A stretch of DNA of 64,000 nt from Bacteroidia bacterium (lineage in GTDB: Bacteria > Bacteroidota > Bacteroidia > CAIKAF01), in assembly GCA_030427255.1 (NCBI GenBank), contig JAUHWY010000004.1, positions 100,655 through 164,654 of the forward strand, read 5' to 3'. This document shows, piece by piece, positions 63,673 through 64,000 of the stretch. The notes beneath the pieces are model-generated. The model was not told the origin of the DNA, made no database searches, and saw only the letters and a program-made list of their open reading frames with translations. The position numbers and the translations under genes are program-made. Numbering within the stretch: the first letter of the stretch is position 1; every line of letters starts with the position of its first letter.

Positions 63673-64000
63673 ATGGCCTTACAAGAGGAATTTGAAGTCC
63701 AGGGGGCGTTTTTATTTCGATGGCGCAGTTATTTACCCTTGGTATTTTTGGTATCAGGTCTAGGTACGGTGCTGCTGTTTCCTATGGATCTCCCTCCATT
63801 GCTAATCTTTTCAGCACTATTAATTGGCCTTTTGGGGCAATTCCTTAGAATACTTGCCGTAGGTTTTGCAGCGCCCAACACGTCGGGGAGAAATACTGCG
63901 GAAGGTCAAATTGCAGACTCGCTGAATACCAAAGGTTTGTACGGGATGTTTAGGCACCCTTTGTATGTGGGCAACTTTTTAATGTGGTTAAGCATATGTC
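63673..64000 (+). CDS. ICMT/phospholipid-methyltransferase-like membrane protein, partial
   Basis: The first 109 residues, cut by the window end. Two to three hydrophobic helices are followed by NTKGLYGMFRHPLYVGNFLMW, the start of the isoprenylcysteine carboxyl methyltransferase / PEMT-like signature (RHPxYxG). Bacterial members are small membrane methyltransferases of mostly unknown substrate; some lie near LPS genes. The 3' part needed for firm assignment is missing. Confidence 0.8.
   Translation, partial: MALQEEFEVQGAFLFRWRSYLPLVFLVSGLGTVLLFPMDLPPLLIFSALLIGLLGQFLRILAVGFAAPNTSGRNTAEGQIADSLNTKGLYGMFRHPLYVGNFLMWLSIC

Overview
The window looks like a chromosome segment of a Bacteroidota bacterium, most likely Flavobacteriales close to the Cryomorphaceae/Schleiferiaceae. 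The grounds are a PorX regulator and a PorE-like OmpA protein of the type IX secretion system (T9SS), a secreted repeat protein with a T9SS-type C-terminus, mevalonate-pathway genes, the Bacteroidota -7 promoter box TAnnTTTG, and near absence of Shine-Dalgarno sites. The assignment is inference from gene content; there is no rRNA gene to confirm it.

Layout. 1-8.1 kb, minus strand: a truncated membrane protein, a secreted protein of unknown role, and a tight operon of a double-domain amidohydrolase, a metal-site-less amidohydrolase and a CysQ-like phosphatase. 8.4-22 kb, plus strand: a DPP-IV peptidase, two POT peptide transporters and a DUF819 protein, which fit import of peptides released outside the cell, then a biotin carrier, mvaD, mevalonate kinase and uvrC. 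22.4-27.2 kb: a frameshifted SDH_sah/SppA-like protease, a small partner protein, an EXPERA-type membrane protein and a 954-residue T9SS-exported repeat protein.

About 27.4-41.2 kb is an AT-rich accessory (defence) island. It holds a degenerate tyrosine recombinase end, an Mrr nuclease and a WYL regulator divergent from a retron-type reverse transcriptase with a long structured leader. Behind the RT are a protein with a HEPN-like motif, a DUF1016/YhcG nuclease, a RecD-like helicase and a TPR/OB protein, then a repeat-bearing Cys-containing small ORF and an RloA/RloB-like pair between two short direct repeats. Both divergent promoters carry the same operator-like GTGC-N9-GCAC just after the -7 box. 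The DUF1016 gene sits between a broken copy and the intact copy of the helicase 5' end, so the ancestral order was probably RT - effector - helicase - TPR/OB protein. That WYL-controlled retron-like unit is the best candidate for an undescribed system.

41.4-64 kb is core genome: the minus-strand operon porX-tsaE-ald-small membrane protein; the plus-strand run HD hydrolase-lpxD-lpxC-fabZ-ABC-efp-lpxD paralogue-PP2C (lipid A plus translation); an MFS exporter, a lipoprotein, dnaK, an epimerase, the large part of metH, and PorE-like and NlpC/P60 envelope genes.

Two dispersed repeat families stand out. Seven GC-rich, strongly folding elements of about 140-156 bp lie only between genes, and an IS200/RAYT-like transposase remnant sits near one of them. 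Three copies of another element have ATGTAGAGATTT boxes exactly 55 bp apart with TGAYAATCA at +29; two of these copies, in the same orientation, bracket the defence island. I saw no tRNA, rRNA or CRISPR array.
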